A program made the translations under genes and the position numbers. A DNA stretch of 33,123 bases, from the NCBI GenBank assembly GCA_002687895.1, contig NZBL01000009.1:1-33123 (forward strand), read 5' to 3'. The stretch's first letter is position 1. Every line of letters begins with the position of its first letter. This DNA is from a bacterium. GTDB lineage: Bacteria; Patescibacteriota; Patescibacteriia; UBA2169. The notes beneath the pieces were generated by a model. It had not been told where the DNA came from and did not search any database. It was given only the letters and a program-made list of their open reading frames with translations. Of the stretch, positions 1-8,179 are shown one piece after another.

Positions 1-400
1 TTTCAATACGTTGAATAAGTTCACGAATTCTAATGTCATTTGGAGTAATGCCTTCTAACGGATTAATGTTGTGTCCTAATACATGGTACACTCCTCTGAA
101 ATTATGTGTTTCTTCTAGGGCGAGTAAATCAAGGGGGTCTGCGACCACGCAAATAGTTGTTTGGTCGCGGCGTGGATTAGAGCATATTTCGCATGGATCA
201 GTATCAGTAAAGTTTTGGCAGAGTGAGCAGAGCTTTACATTATCTGCCAGATGCGAAAGCGCTGAACCAAAGTCATGCAAATCTTTTGGGGCCCTGCGCA
301 ACAAAAAAAATACCAGCTTTTCAGCGGTCTTTGGTCCTATTCCTGGCAAGGTGGTAAAGTGATCTACTAAGTTTTGTATTGATGGAGGAAGCGTGGACAT
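1..400 (-). CDS. recR: Recombination mediator protein RecR (3' end outside window)
   Basis: RecR acts with RecF and RecO to load RecA at gapped DNA. Reading the minus strand from the ATG at 398-400 gives a protein beginning MSTLPPSIQNLVDHF, followed by the helix-hairpin-helix stretch LPGIGPKTAEKL (about residues 18-29). A four-cysteine zinc finger follows (Cys58, Cys61, Cys70, Cys73), then the start of the Toprim domain (TTICVVADPLDLLALEE). All are in the usual RecR order. The gene runs off the left edge, so only about the first 133 of roughly 200 residues are visible. YbaB lies just upstream on the same strand; recR-ybaB linkage is common in bacteria. A 139-bp inverted-repeat element separates the two here. 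No strong ribosome-binding site is seen. Confidence 0.95.
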   Translation of the reverse strand, partial: MSTLPPSIQNLVDHFTTLPGIGPKTAEKLVFFLLRRAPKDLHDFGSALSHLADNVKLCSLCQNFTDTDPCEICSNPRRDQTTICVVADPLDLLALEETHNFRGVYHVLGHNINPLEGITPNDIRIRELIQRIE

Positions 401-415
401 ATCGTTTCAGTATGC

Positions 416-554
416 GGGTTTGTATTTGAATTTTTGACTGCGCCGACTCGCCGTCATATTCTTTTGTCTGAACTAATTATTCTACGCCCAAGTGCCAGAA
501 ACTAAAACATCATTCTGGCTCGAAGCGTGCTCGCAAAAATTCAAATACAAACCC
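416..554. repeat. 139-bp element bounded by a perfect 21-bp inverted repeat
   Basis: The left arm (416-436, starting GGGTTTGTATTTGAA) is the exact reverse complement of the right arm (534-554, ending TCAAATACAAACCC). The 97-bp spacer has no open reading frame of note. It lies between ybaB and recR, which share a strand, so a transcript crossing it could fold into a long hairpin. It could be a miniature inverted-repeat element or a structured processing or termination site. No U-tract directly follows the recR-proximal arm, so a simple intrinsic terminator is unlikely. Confidence 0.75.
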
Positions 555-561
555 TAAATAG

Positions 562-867
562 TTACTCTTTTTTTCCTCCTAATCCAAATTGATCCATTCC
601 TCCCATTGATTGCATTTTTTGGGCCATTACTCTTTTTGTCTTTTCAATAGCGCTGGTGTTGGCGTCCTTAATAGCTTTTTCAAGGTCTGCTTTTTTGTCT
701 TGCGACAGCAAATCAGGAGACACATTAATATTGGTAATCTCTTGATTGCCATCCATAGTAATAGTAACACCGCCCTTTTCTACTTCAACGGTTTCTTCTT
801 TTAAGGCGCTTTGCAGGGTTTTTGCTTGTGATCGCAAATCTTTGAATTGTTTTAGTTTATTAAACAT
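562..867 (-). CDS. ybaB: YbaB/EbfC-family nucleoid-associated protein
   Basis: This is a 101-residue protein starting MFNKLKQFKDLRSQAK. The N-terminal helix, the central sheet segment VEKGGVTITMDGNQEITNINV (about residues 29-49) and the Met/Gly-rich tail (MQSMGGMDQFGLGGKKE) match the YbaB/EbfC family. These proteins form tweezer-like dimers on DNA and are usually encoded next to recR. Length is typical (about 100-110). The gene sits 15 bp downstream of dnaB on the same strand. The sequence TATAATATATTATT lies directly before its ATG, so it may have its own promoter in the gap. Confidence 0.93.
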   Translation of the reverse strand: MFNKLKQFKDLRSQAKTLQSALKEETVEVEKGGVTITMDGNQEITNINVSPDLLSQDKKADLEKAIKDANTSAIEKTKRVMAQKMQSMGGMDQFGLGGKKE

Positions 868-882
868 AATAATATATTATAC

Positions 883-2409
883 CTACATGTCTGGTACGTC
901 AACTGCGTCAGCAGGCAATTCAGGAGCAGGCGAAAAATCAGTATTAGGAGAGATAGGAGCATTAGGAGCTGGAGGCGGAGGAGATTGTCCAATGTCTGGA
1001 CTGTCTTGATTGCTTGGTTCTTGGCTTTTCTTGCTCAAACTTTGAAAACTTACTAACTGTTCATTAAAAAAAAGTTTTACTAGTCCAGTTGGCCCGTTTC
1101 TGTGCTTTGCGATGTGAATTTCAGCAAGATTGCGCTCTTCTTGTGAAAGCTCATTAATGTCATATTTTCTGTCTGCTGATTTTCTGTATATGAACATTAC
1201 TACATCAGCGTCCTGCTCAATTGTTCCTGATTCTCTTAAATGCGCTAATCTTGGAATTGCTGCGCCTTGCTGCTGTTCTACTGCGCGGGAAAGCTGGCTG
1301 AGTGCCACAACTGGAATATTCAACTCTCTTGCAATGCCTTTTAACGCGCGGGTAATTTCCGCGACCTCTTGCACTCGGTTGTCTCCATTTTTGTTGGAAC
1401 GGCCTTCCATCAACTGCAAATAATCAACAATAATGCAGTCAACGCCATTTTCTGCATGAAGTCGGCGCGCTTTAGTTCTAATTTCCATGATATTTACATT
1501 TACTGCGTCATCTATAAATATGTCTGATTCAGAAAGCTCTCCCATGGCATTAGCAATACGTGGAAAATCATCATGTTCTGGAGCTTGCGAAAGCTTGCCA
1601 GTTCTCATGCGCCAGAGCTCAACCCCTGCTTGCGTGCAAAGCAATCTATCAACTAATTGCTCTTTAGACATTTCCAAGCTAAAAATTCCTACACTCTTTT
1701 TTTCGTGAATTGCCATATTTCGCGCAAGGTCTAAGGCTAAAGAGGTTTTTCCAACAGAAGGCCTTGCCGCAATTACTACAAGATCGCTGGCTTGCAAGCC
1801 AGAGAGCTTATCATCTAAATCAAAAAATCCAGTTGATATGCCGCGAAGTTTTCCATCGCCTTGGTGAAGTTTTTCTATTCGTTCAAATGTCTCATGCAAA
1901 ACAGATTTAATGCTTATAAAATTCTGACGTAATGATCGTTGCGAGATATTAAACAGCTTTTGCTCTGCCTGATCTAAGAGGGCATCCACATCATCTGATT
2001 CGTCATATCCAAGCTGTGTGATTTCATGAGAAGCATAGAGCAGATTTCGCAAGGTTGATTTTTTGCGCACTATGTTCGCATAGTGAATTACATTTGCGGC
2101 ACTTGGTACTGCATTAGTTAAATCCGCAAGATAGGTTCTGCCTCCTATAAGCTCAAGTTGTTTTTTTTCTTCTAAATTGTTCGCAAGAGCAAGCAAGTCA
2201 ATTGGCTCTCTTTTATCAAACAAATCAAGCATGCTTTGGAAAATAACTTTATGCGTGTCTTTGTAAAAATCTTCCGGAACCAGAATGTCGCCGATTTTAA
2301 TGATAGCGTTTTGGTCAAGAAGCAAAGAGCCAAGCACTGATTGTTCTGCTTCTAGATTTTGGGGTGGGAGTTTTTCTATTGATTGTGTTTCTGTTATTTG
2401 TTCTGGCAT
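883..2409 (-). CDS. dnaB: Replicative DNA helicase DnaB
   Basis: This 508-residue protein is the hexameric 5'-3' helicase that unwinds DNA at the replication fork. It has the N-terminal DnaB domain (PPQNLEAEQSVLGSLLLD at about residues 15-32) and a RecA-like C-terminal domain. That domain has Walker A ARPSVGKTSLA (about residues 215-225), Walker B CIIVDYLQLM and the QLSRAVEQ and LRESGTIEQDADVV segments. The last ~45 residues are a low-complexity Pro/Ala/Asp tail not seen in model DnaB proteins. No intein interrupts the ATPase motifs. A TACAAT -10 element (2418-2423, minus strand) lies only 8 nt before the ATG, so the mRNA is probably leaderless. Confidence 0.97.
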   Translation of the reverse strand: MPEQITETQSIEKLPPQNLEAEQSVLGSLLLDQNAIIKIGDILVPEDFYKDTHKVIFQSMLDLFDKREPIDLLALANNLEEKKQLELIGGRTYLADLTNAVPSAANVIHYANIVRKKSTLRNLLYASHEITQLGYDESDDVDALLDQAEQKLFNISQRSLRQNFISIKSVLHETFERIEKLHQGDGKLRGISTGFFDLDDKLSGLQASDLVVIAARPSVGKTSLALDLARNMAIHEKKSVGIFSLEMSKEQLVDRLLCTQAGVELWRMRTGKLSQAPEHDDFPRIANAMGELSESDIFIDDAVNVNIMEIRTKARRLHAENGVDCIIVDYLQLMEGRSNKNGDNRVQEVAEITRALKGIARELNIPVVALSQLSRAVEQQQGAAIPRLAHLRESGTIEQDADVVMFIYRKSADRKYDINELSQEERNLAEIHIAKHRNGPTGLVKLFFNEQLVSFQSLSKKSQEPSNQDSPDIGQSPPPPAPNAPISPNTDFSPAPELPADAVDVPDM

Positions 2410-2484
2410 GTTAGGTTATTGTAGCGTGATTTAGATAATATAAAAATACCCACATCATGCACAGGAGATGCACATGCTGGCTAA

Positions 2485-2778
2485 TTATATAGATTTAAGT
2501 ATTCTTTCTTGTTCAAGTTCCACAACCTCACCATCATATTGCCCTGAATGGGCAGTAAAGCCCTCATAAGAAGGTTTTTTTTCATCCAAATGCAAAGATA
2601 CTTCCATCATCTTGCCTGGCTCTTCTTTATTGATATATATGTGAAAGCGGGGATAGTCAGCTCCAGCTAATCTTTTTGTAAAAGATATTTCGCCTTTTTT
2701 ATTTTGCTGCATACTATATCCAGCTCTTCGCATTAGGTTGCGTGAGTGGGATGATGGATTTTCTATAGTAAAATTCAT
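2485..2778 (-). CDS. Small protein of unknown function (97 aa)
   Basis: I do not recognise this family. The product is a soluble, charged 97-residue protein starting MNFTIENPSSHSRNLMRRAGYSM, with no membrane segment, signal peptide or obvious catalytic motif. Alternating hydrophobic and polar stretches (YPRFHIYINKEE, KMMEVSLHLDEKK) suggest a small beta-sheet domain. It lies between the decayed purB-purC region and dnaB, all on the minus strand. A strong terminator (2809-2848) separates it from purC, and TATGATATAAT-like sequence just before the ATG could be its promoter. Its open frame, start and codon use look like those of its neighbours, so it is likely real. Confidence 0.7.
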   Translation of the reverse strand: MNFTIENPSSHSRNLMRRAGYSMQQNKKGEISFTKRLAGADYPRFHIYINKEEPGKMMEVSLHLDEKKPSYEGFTAHSGQYDGEVVELEQERILKSI

Positions 2779-2808
2779 AGTTGATTAATTATATCATAGT
2801 TAAAGTAT

Positions 2809-2848
2809 AAAAAAAGAGGGTACTGACTCAAATAGTCAGCCCCTCTTT
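2809..2848 (-). terminator. Intrinsic terminator downstream of the purC remnant
   Basis: Read on the minus strand, AAAGAGGG-GCTGACT pairs with AGTCAGT-ACCCTCTTT around a short loop and is followed by a run of seven T. This is a strong rho-independent terminator that would end transcription from the purB-purC region before the 97-aa gene. The A-run on the other side also lets it work on the plus strand. Confidence 0.85.
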
Positions 2849-2923
2849 ACATAGATTATTGACTAGCCCGTCCTAGTCAATAAAAGATGCAATTGCGTGC
2901 TGGATTCGCTGGAGAACCAGAGT

Positions 2924-3422
2924 TTAATCTTCTTCCAGTTCAAACGTTTCCCCGGTCGCGCGCTCAAACAGGTCAATATACCGCTGGGCGACCTGAATGC
3001 GAATCTTGTTGTCCAATTCTGGGATGTTGTCGTCCGAGATATTGCGCTCCGCGAACAAACAGCTTGAGCGCGATTGCCTGGATATGCCCCCACAGTTCTG
3101 GATCTATTAGGCCGCGCTCAACAACTTGGTAGACTGAGAGCGGCTCATCATGCACATACGACTTTGTAGTGGGAGTGATGACTAGATTATCCAGCTTGCT
3201 GTTTTTTTGTATGCCAGCAGGCAGGATGAGGCCGTAAGGACCCTGCTTTTCTATGTAGTTCATCCACAAGGAAGTTTCTGTACTTCCAGTGATGTACGCG
3301 CGGACAACTACTTCCACAGGAAGTATTTCTACTTCCTCGCATACCATAACATTGGGATCTGGCGAGCAAATTACATGGGACCTCACTATGTCATTTGTTC
3401 GTTCAAACCACCAAAGAGCCAA
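2924..3422 (-). pseudogene. purC: purC remnant (SAICAR synthetase), N-terminus deleted and frameshifted
   Basis: PurC joins aspartate to CAIR in purine synthesis. The remnant begins at WWFERTNDIVRSH and continues through VEILPVEVVVRAYITGS, GLILPAGIQKNSKLD and TPTTKSYVHDEP, all recognisable PurC core segments. The first ~80 residues, including the ATP-binding start of the family, are missing. Near 3054-3062 the reading frame shifts. The second frame continues the PurC C-terminus (NISDDNIPELDNKIRIQ, then RYIDLFERATGETFELEED) to a TAA at 2924-2926. The 5' end is fused directly to a truncated purB. Loss of one third of the gene plus a frameshift makes function very unlikely. By eye it is more GC-rich than its surroundings, possibly a sign of past transfer. 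Confidence 0.88.
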
Positions 3423-4282
3423 CTACTCCAACTTCCTTTTTTTCCGTAATTTCTCCTATCTCGGTGCGCATGAGTTGTCTGCAATCGCGTCCGAACTGCG
3501 CGATATTCTGCGTAACGAGAGCAGCAGAGAATAAGAAATAGGCAAGTGGATCTGGCGGTGCGATTTGGGTACTGATAGGAGCGGGTTTTATTCCGAGCTT
3601 CTCCAGCACCCTATGCTCAAAAGATTTAGTCCCGCACCGTTCAGCAATGCCTAGATGTACCTGCGCGTTGTATGCGCCAACAGGGCCCGAGATTGTACCC
3701 ACTAGTTCATCTGCATGCAAACTAAGCTTGCCGGTATTGTATTTAATACGATCCTCAATACTTGCTAGCCAGAACCCTACAGTAATTGGCAATGCATGTT
3801 GCCCATGAGTTCGGCCAATTTGAGGTTGATCAGCTAGTTCGCGGATTCGCAGTGCGAATAGACTAATGACTTCATGTAGTGCAGGCTGGATAGCCTCTGA
3901 ATGGACTTTTTTATATAACCATGCACTGCCGGTGTCTAAGGGATCATAGCTTGTCATGGACACGTGTATCCATCTGCCAATAGCCTCGTGAAGTATTTTT
4001 TTGCGCTAGACAAACCTATGCGCGCACATCATGTCTTATCTTACGTTCTTCTTCGTCCACTTCTGTCGTTGTTATTGCCCTAAGTGCATCCTTTTTATCT
4101 GGTGTGAGGTGGAGGAAGTCAGCATCTGGAATGATACCAATCTCATGAAGCACTTCCATTGCTGCAATTTCTACTTCAGCTAATCCCCAATAAAGCTTGT
4201 CATAACCCAAAAAGGGAGAAAGTTTTTCTGGCTGGTAGCGAGGATTGCCTAGTACAGCGAAGTTTAGCTGTTGTGCTGACAT
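3403..4282 (-). pseudogene. purB: purB remnant (adenylosuccinate lyase), stop, frameshift and 3' deletion
   Basis: Adenylosuccinate lyase acts twice in purine synthesis. The remnant starts at the ATG at 4280-4282 (AAAGGA ribosome site upstream) and reads NPRYQPEKLSPFLGYDKLYW and EVDEEERKIRHDVRA, which is PurB-like. It then meets an in-frame TAG (4016-4018). A run of seven T on the plus strand (3996-4002; A7 in the mRNA) shifts the frame. The next frame continues the family sequence: KILHEAIGRWIHVSMTSYDPL, RTHGQHALPITVGFW, GTISGPVGAYNAQVH. The protein breaks off at about 290 residues, just where the catalytic SSxMxxKxNP loop should begin, and purC sequence follows at once. Three independent lesions mean a true pseudogene rather than a read error. 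Confidence 0.9.
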
Positions 4283-4326
4283 TGTTATAGTCCTTTCTTT
4301 GTTCTATCTTTTATTGTCAATGAAAC

Positions 4327-4349
4327 AAAAAACTGGGTTCCTCCCAGCT
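4327..4349 (-). terminator. Terminator-like hairpin in the purB leader
   Basis: On the minus strand AGCTGGG-AGGAA-CCCAG is followed by TTTTTTG, a short intrinsic terminator. A second stem, ATCTGAA-TAG-TTCAGAT, lies just upstream (about 4352-4368). Both sit between tRNA-Lys and the purB remnant. They could end read-through from the tRNA or be the relic of an attenuator for the purine genes. Confidence 0.65.
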
Positions 4350-4409
4350 TTATCTGAACTATTCAGATAGTTTCATAATATGCTATTTAACCCAATAATT
4401 CAACAAAAC

Positions 4410-4437
4410 AAAAGGCCACGATTGATCGTAGCCTTTT
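4410..4437 (-). terminator. Terminator of tRNA-Lys
   Basis: On the minus strand AAAAGGCTACGA pairs with TCGTGGCCTTTT (12 bp, one G-U) and is followed by GTTTTG. It starts three bases after the CCA end of tRNA-Lys and would release the tRNA precursor. Confidence 0.8.
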
Positions 4438-4439
4438 AT

Positions 4440-4516
4440 TGGTGCGCCGTGAGGGAATTGAACCCCCGACCATCTCCTTAAAAGGGAGCTGCTCTACCAG
4501 ACTGAGCTAACGGCGC
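4440..4516 (-). tRNA. tRNA-Lys (anticodon TTT)
   Basis: On the minus strand the acceptor GCGCCGT pairs with ACGGCGC, followed by discriminator A and an encoded CCA. The D-arm GCTC/GAGC, an anticodon loop CTTTTAA and a T-loop TTCAATT are all present. The anticodon UUU reads lysine codons. Confidence 0.95.
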
Positions 4517-4581
4517 GCGCCGCTGCAAGCCGCGTAAATTAGCTTGCGATAACGCAATTAAGATACCAAATAATATCATTT

Positions 4582-4611
4582 TTGACAAGACCGCTGTAAA
4601 ATCGGTATACT
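4582..4611 (+). promoter_or_regulatory. Promoter of the P-type ATPase gene
   Basis: TTGACA (4582-4587) and TATACT (4606-4611) are 18 bp apart. The -10 ends 9 nt before the ATG at 4621, so transcription should start at or next to the start codon. Confidence 0.75.
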
Positions 4612-4620
4612 ATATTACAA

Positions 4621-7389
4621 ATGCCAGAAAGAAAAACAAAAAAAATTCAAGATGTAAAAGCAGCCAATAAGGCCACCAGATATAATGGGTGGTATAATTT
4701 AGCATTAGCCGAAGCAGCTAAAAAACTTGGAATCAATAAGCATGGATTAAGCCAAAAGCAGGTTCATGACAGGTTGCAAAAACATGGGCACAATGTTCTT
4801 CCAGAAGAGCCTCTTACTTCGTCATTAGTATTATTCTTAAGGCAGTTCCAAAGCTCCTTAACATATATCCTTTTAATAGCAGCAGTTATAAGTGCAGCTA
4901 TCGGGGAGCACATAGATGCTTATGTCATACTTGCCGCAGTAGTTATCAATGTGGTTGTTGGGTTTTTCCAAGAGTATAAGGCTCAAAAAGCCCTTGCTAG
5001 CCTTAAAAAGATAATAACCCAAAAAGTATGGGTTATACGCGAAGAGCAGGAAAGGGAAATTGAATCAAAAGAATTAGTTCCAGGCGACATTGTAGTTTTA
5101 AATGAAGGAGATAAGGTAACAGCAGACGGCAGGCTATTTCTCGCGGAGCATCTTAAGGTAAATGAAGCAGCTTTAACCGGAGAGAGCGAGCCAGTAGAAA
5201 AAATAAATCGCGCTTTAGAAGGCAGGCTTGTTCTGGCTGATCAGCATAATATGGTATTTACTGGAACCATTGTAACCCAGGGCCATGGCAGATTTTTTGT
5301 AACAAGCACGGGTTTGGATACTGAAATAGGGAAAATCGCATCTTTGGTAAAAGAAACTAAAGAAGTTCGCACTCCTTTGCAGAAAAAGCTTGATTCATTT
5401 TCAAAAAAATTAGGATTGTTTATTCTCGCGCTTTCTGCTGCTTTGGTTGTGGTAGGACTTTTGTATAATTATGGATTTGCGGAAATATTTGTAACTGCAG
5501 TTGCTGTAGCTGTAGCAGCTATTCCAGAGGGCTTAATTGTGGGAGTTACGGTTATTTTGGCCATTGGCATGCAAAGGATTTTGCGCAAAAAGTCATTAGT
5601 GCGAAAACTGGTTGCAGCAGAAACTTTGGGTTCAACCAATGTTATTTGCGTGGATAAAACAGGAACCGTGACCTTGGGTGAAATGCGGGTTGTGCAAATT
5701 GTTACTGCTCATCAAAGCGATTCTTATCTAAAAAAAGATTCTAATGGCAAGACAAGTCAAGATGATAGGGAAAAAGCAGAGCAAGAAATTAAAAAGCTCA
5801 ATCATATAGCGGTTTATTGCAATAACGCTGTTATAGCATCTGCGGAAGAGCATAAATCAACAGAAAAAGAAGAACTGCGCAATCAAGTTGTGGTAGGCAG
5901 TCCAACAGAAAAAGCATTATTACTCTCGGCAGTTGACGGGGATTTTAAGGAAGCTCAATTGCATGAGTCGCGCCCTCGGTTAGATGAGGTTCCTTTTAGC
6001 TCCAAGAAAAAATTCATGGCAACGCTTAATGCTTGGACTAAAAATCAGCACTCGGTATATCTTAAAGGCGCTCCAGAAAAAATTCTTGCAATGTGCGAGC
6101 ACTATCAGGCAGGCCATAGTGCGCGAAAGCTTGATACTAAAAAGCGCAAAGAGTTTTTGAAACTTTATGAAAAATTATCCAGCCAAGGACTTAGGCTTTT
6201 GGCAGGAGCATACAAAGGCGCGCCTGCATCATTCACGAGCTTTGATGAATTACATGATTACAATGAAGACGCAATATTTGTGGGATTTTGGGGCATTAAA
6301 GATCCAATCCGCCCTGAAGCAGAAGAAACCATAAAAAAAACTCGCAAAGCCGGTGTTCGCACCATTATCATAACCGGCGATAATAGTCATACGGCTATTG
6401 CTATTGCAAAAGAACTTGGGGTCAACCCAAAACCAGATGAAGTAATTGATGGAACAGAATTAGCAAGCATATCTGCCTTAGAGCTGGGTAAGGCTGTCGC
6501 GCGCGTCAAGCTTTTTTCTCGCACCACGCCAGAGGATAAGCTTCGCATTGTTGCGGCCCTGCAATCGCATGGTGATGTGGTCGCAATGACAGGAGACGGC
6601 GTGAACGACGCTCCTGCTTTGGCAAAAGCAGACATTGGCGTGGCTTTGGGTAGTGGAACAGATGTTGCAAAAGAAACTGCTGATATGATTGTTTTGGATA
6701 ATAATTTTTCAACTATTGTTGCTGCGGTTCGGCAAGGACGGGTTATTTTTGACAATATTCGCAAAGTGATTTTATATTTACTTGCAAATGGTTTTACTGA
6801 AATGTCTGTAATAGTTGTGGGTATTTTGCTTGGTTGGCCTCTTCCGCTTCTGGCTGTGCAGATTTTATGGATTAATTTGGTTACTGACGGCCTTCCAGAT
6901 CTTGCTCTTACACAGGAGCCAGAGGAGCCTGAAATTATGACAGAAAAACCGCAGAAAAGGAATGCTCCTATTCTGGATTTTGAGCGCAAGTTTTTGATTT
7001 TATTCATCAGCGCAATTACAACTATTTTTACGCTTGGAGTATTTTACTTGATATGGAAGACAACTGGAGATTTAGACAAGGCGCGCACTATTGCGTTTAC
7101 TACTGTGGGGGTTGAGTCGCTATTATATGTGTTCTCTGTTCGAAGTATCCGACATTCCATATTTGAAACAAATATATTGCGCAACAAATGGCTTATTGCA
7201 GCAGTTGTAGGGGGATTTGCTATTCAAATTATAGGCGTGTATGCGCCATTTTTCCAGAAAATTTTGCATACTGTTCCGCTTTCCTTGGTTGAGTGGTTTA
7301 TAATTGTTTCAGTATGTTTGTGGGTAATTGGATTAATTGAGGTTGTAAAGCATTTCTTTATTGCGCAAAGAAAATCAGTACACGCGTAA
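4621..7389 (+). CDS. Cation-transporting P-type ATPase, calcium (P2A) type
   Basis: This is a 922-residue membrane pump that uses ATP to move a cation, most likely Ca2+, out of the cytoplasm. The domains come in family order: N-terminal cation-ATPase domain; actuator motif TGES (residues 186-189); the PEGL motif of membrane helix 4 (residues 302-305); phosphorylation motif DKTGT (Asp345); nucleotide domain with KGAPE; and hinge motif TGDGVNDAP (about residues 657-665). A C-terminal helix bundle follows with NLVTDGLPDLAL, the helix-6 cation site. PEGL and the helix-6 N..D pair point to the SERCA/PMR1-like group rather than copper or potassium pumps. After DKTGT the usual TLT is VTL. Length is typical. 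It appears monocistronic, with its own promoter and a probably leaderless start. Confidence 0.93.
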   Translation: MPERKTKKIQDVKAANKATRYNGWYNLALAEAAKKLGINKHGLSQKQVHDRLQKHGHNVLPEEPLTSSLVLFLRQFQSSLTYILLIAAVISAAIGEHIDAYVILAAVVINVVVGFFQEYKAQKALASLKKIITQKVWVIREEQEREIESKELVPGDIVVLNEGDKVTADGRLFLAEHLKVNEAALTGESEPVEKINRALEGRLVLADQHNMVFTGTIVTQGHGRFFVTSTGLDTEIGKIASLVKETKEVRTPLQKKLDSFSKKLGLFILALSAALVVVGLLYNYGFAEIFVTAVAVAVAAIPEGLIVGVTVILAIGMQRILRKKSLVRKLVAAETLGSTNVICVDKTGTVTLGEMRVVQIVTAHQSDSYLKKDSNGKTSQDDREKAEQEIKKLNHIAVYCNNAVIASAEEHKSTEKEELRNQVVVGSPTEKALLLSAVDGDFKEAQLHESRPRLDEVPFSSKKKFMATLNAWTKNQHSVYLKGAPEKILAMCEHYQAGHSARKLDTKKRKEFLKLYEKLSSQGLRLLAGAYKGAPASFTSFDELHDYNEDAIFVGFWGIKDPIRPEAEETIKKTRKAGVRTIIITGDNSHTAIAIAKELGVNPKPDEVIDGTELASISALELGKAVARVKLFSRTTPEDKLRIVAALQSHGDVVAMTGDGVNDAPALAKADIGVALGSGTDVAKETADMIVLDNNFSTIVAAVRQGRVIFDNIRKVILYLLANGFTEMSVIVVGILLGWPLPLLAVQILWINLVTDGLPDLALTQEPEEPEIMTEKPQKRNAPILDFERKFLILFISAITTIFTLGVFYLIWKTTGDLDKARTIAFTTVGVESLLYVFSVRSIRHSIFETNILRNKWLIAAVVGGFAIQIIGVYAPFFQKILHTVPLSLVEWFIIVSVCLWVIGLIEVVKHFFIAQRKSVHA

Positions 7390-7441
7390 ATAAAACCTAT
7401 TGCAAGATTTGGCTATTTTGTTATTATACTGCTAACTAAAT

Positions 7442-8113
7442 ATGGAAAAGAAAATTTATTCAGCTGGTACAACTAAAATCAATTATTATGTTCAGGGTAA
7501 AAGCCCTGAACTTTTATTAGTTTCTGGTATTCATGGGGATGAATATGGAGTAATTGATAGCGCTATAAAGGTGTTATCTAAATTACAGAGTGAAATGCCG
7601 GAATTTTTATATATTCCAGAAATTTCTCCAACTGCTGTTAAAGCTAAGACTAGGTGTAATTGCAATGGTGTTGATATAAACAGGAGTTTTAAAGATGGGG
7701 CCACGGAAGTTGAGGCAAAAATTGTTATGGACTTTTTAAAAGATAGGAAATTTAATACGTTCATATCATTTCATGAGGATCCAGAGCATTCTGGTTTTTA
7801 CTTTTACGATAGCGGTAACATGGAAAATGATGAATGTCTCCCGAGGTTGCGCAATAATGTCAAAAATCTAGGTGTTGAATTGCTTAATGGTGTAGATGAT
7901 CCGCATGATGAGCATTTGGGCGTGGAATTTGTTGATGGGTATAAGGCAAACAGAACATCTGGAGACGGGGGTCCTAATTGCGCGTTCGGGCCTTGGCTTG
8001 TCAGCCGTGGAATTGTGGATAGAATTTATTGCATGGAAGTGCCAGGCATGCTGGATCCAGATTTAAAAGATAAGCTTGTTGAGAAAATTTTATATAATTT
8101 GGTGATTTGTTAG
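7442..8113 (+). CDS. M14-like zinc hydrolase (succinylglutamate desuccinylase/aspartoacylase superfamily)
   Basis: This is a 223-residue protein with the zinc-ligand signature of the superfamily: GIHGDEYG (His31 and Glu34), the substrate-binding segment NGVDINRSF (about residues 76-84), SFHED (His111) and a C-terminal EVPG (Glu199) as the likely catalytic glutamate. Members cleave amide bonds in N-acyl amino acids or small peptides; the exact substrate cannot be read from sequence. It is shorter than most members but has the full catalytic set. TATACT at 7425-7430 lies 11 nt before the ATG. The decayed pncB gene follows on the same strand. Confidence 0.82.
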   Translation: MEKKIYSAGTTKINYYVQGKSPELLLVSGIHGDEYGVIDSAIKVLSKLQSEMPEFLYIPEISPTAVKAKTRCNCNGVDINRSFKDGATEVEAKIVMDFLKDRKFNTFISFHEDPEHSGFYFYDSGNMENDECLPRLRNNVKNLGVELLNGVDDPHDEHLGVEFVDGYKANRTSGDGGPNCAFGPWLVSRGIVDRIYCMEVPGMLDPDLKDKLVEKILYNLVIC

Positions 8114-8179
8114 TTTTTGGCTAACTTGACAAGTTTTTATTTGCCAAAATGTAGGTATTGGAGTAAGTTTCGGGTAGAT

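Noticed and set aside
33-362. Plus-strand open frame of 109 codons at the left edge
   Set aside because: It is the antisense of recR, whose protein is clearly recognisable on the minus strand.
6387-7007. Minus-strand open frame of 206 codons
   Set aside because: It lies wholly inside the P-type ATPase gene, has no recognisable protein features, and its Ser/Thr/Arg-rich translation is typical of antisense frames.
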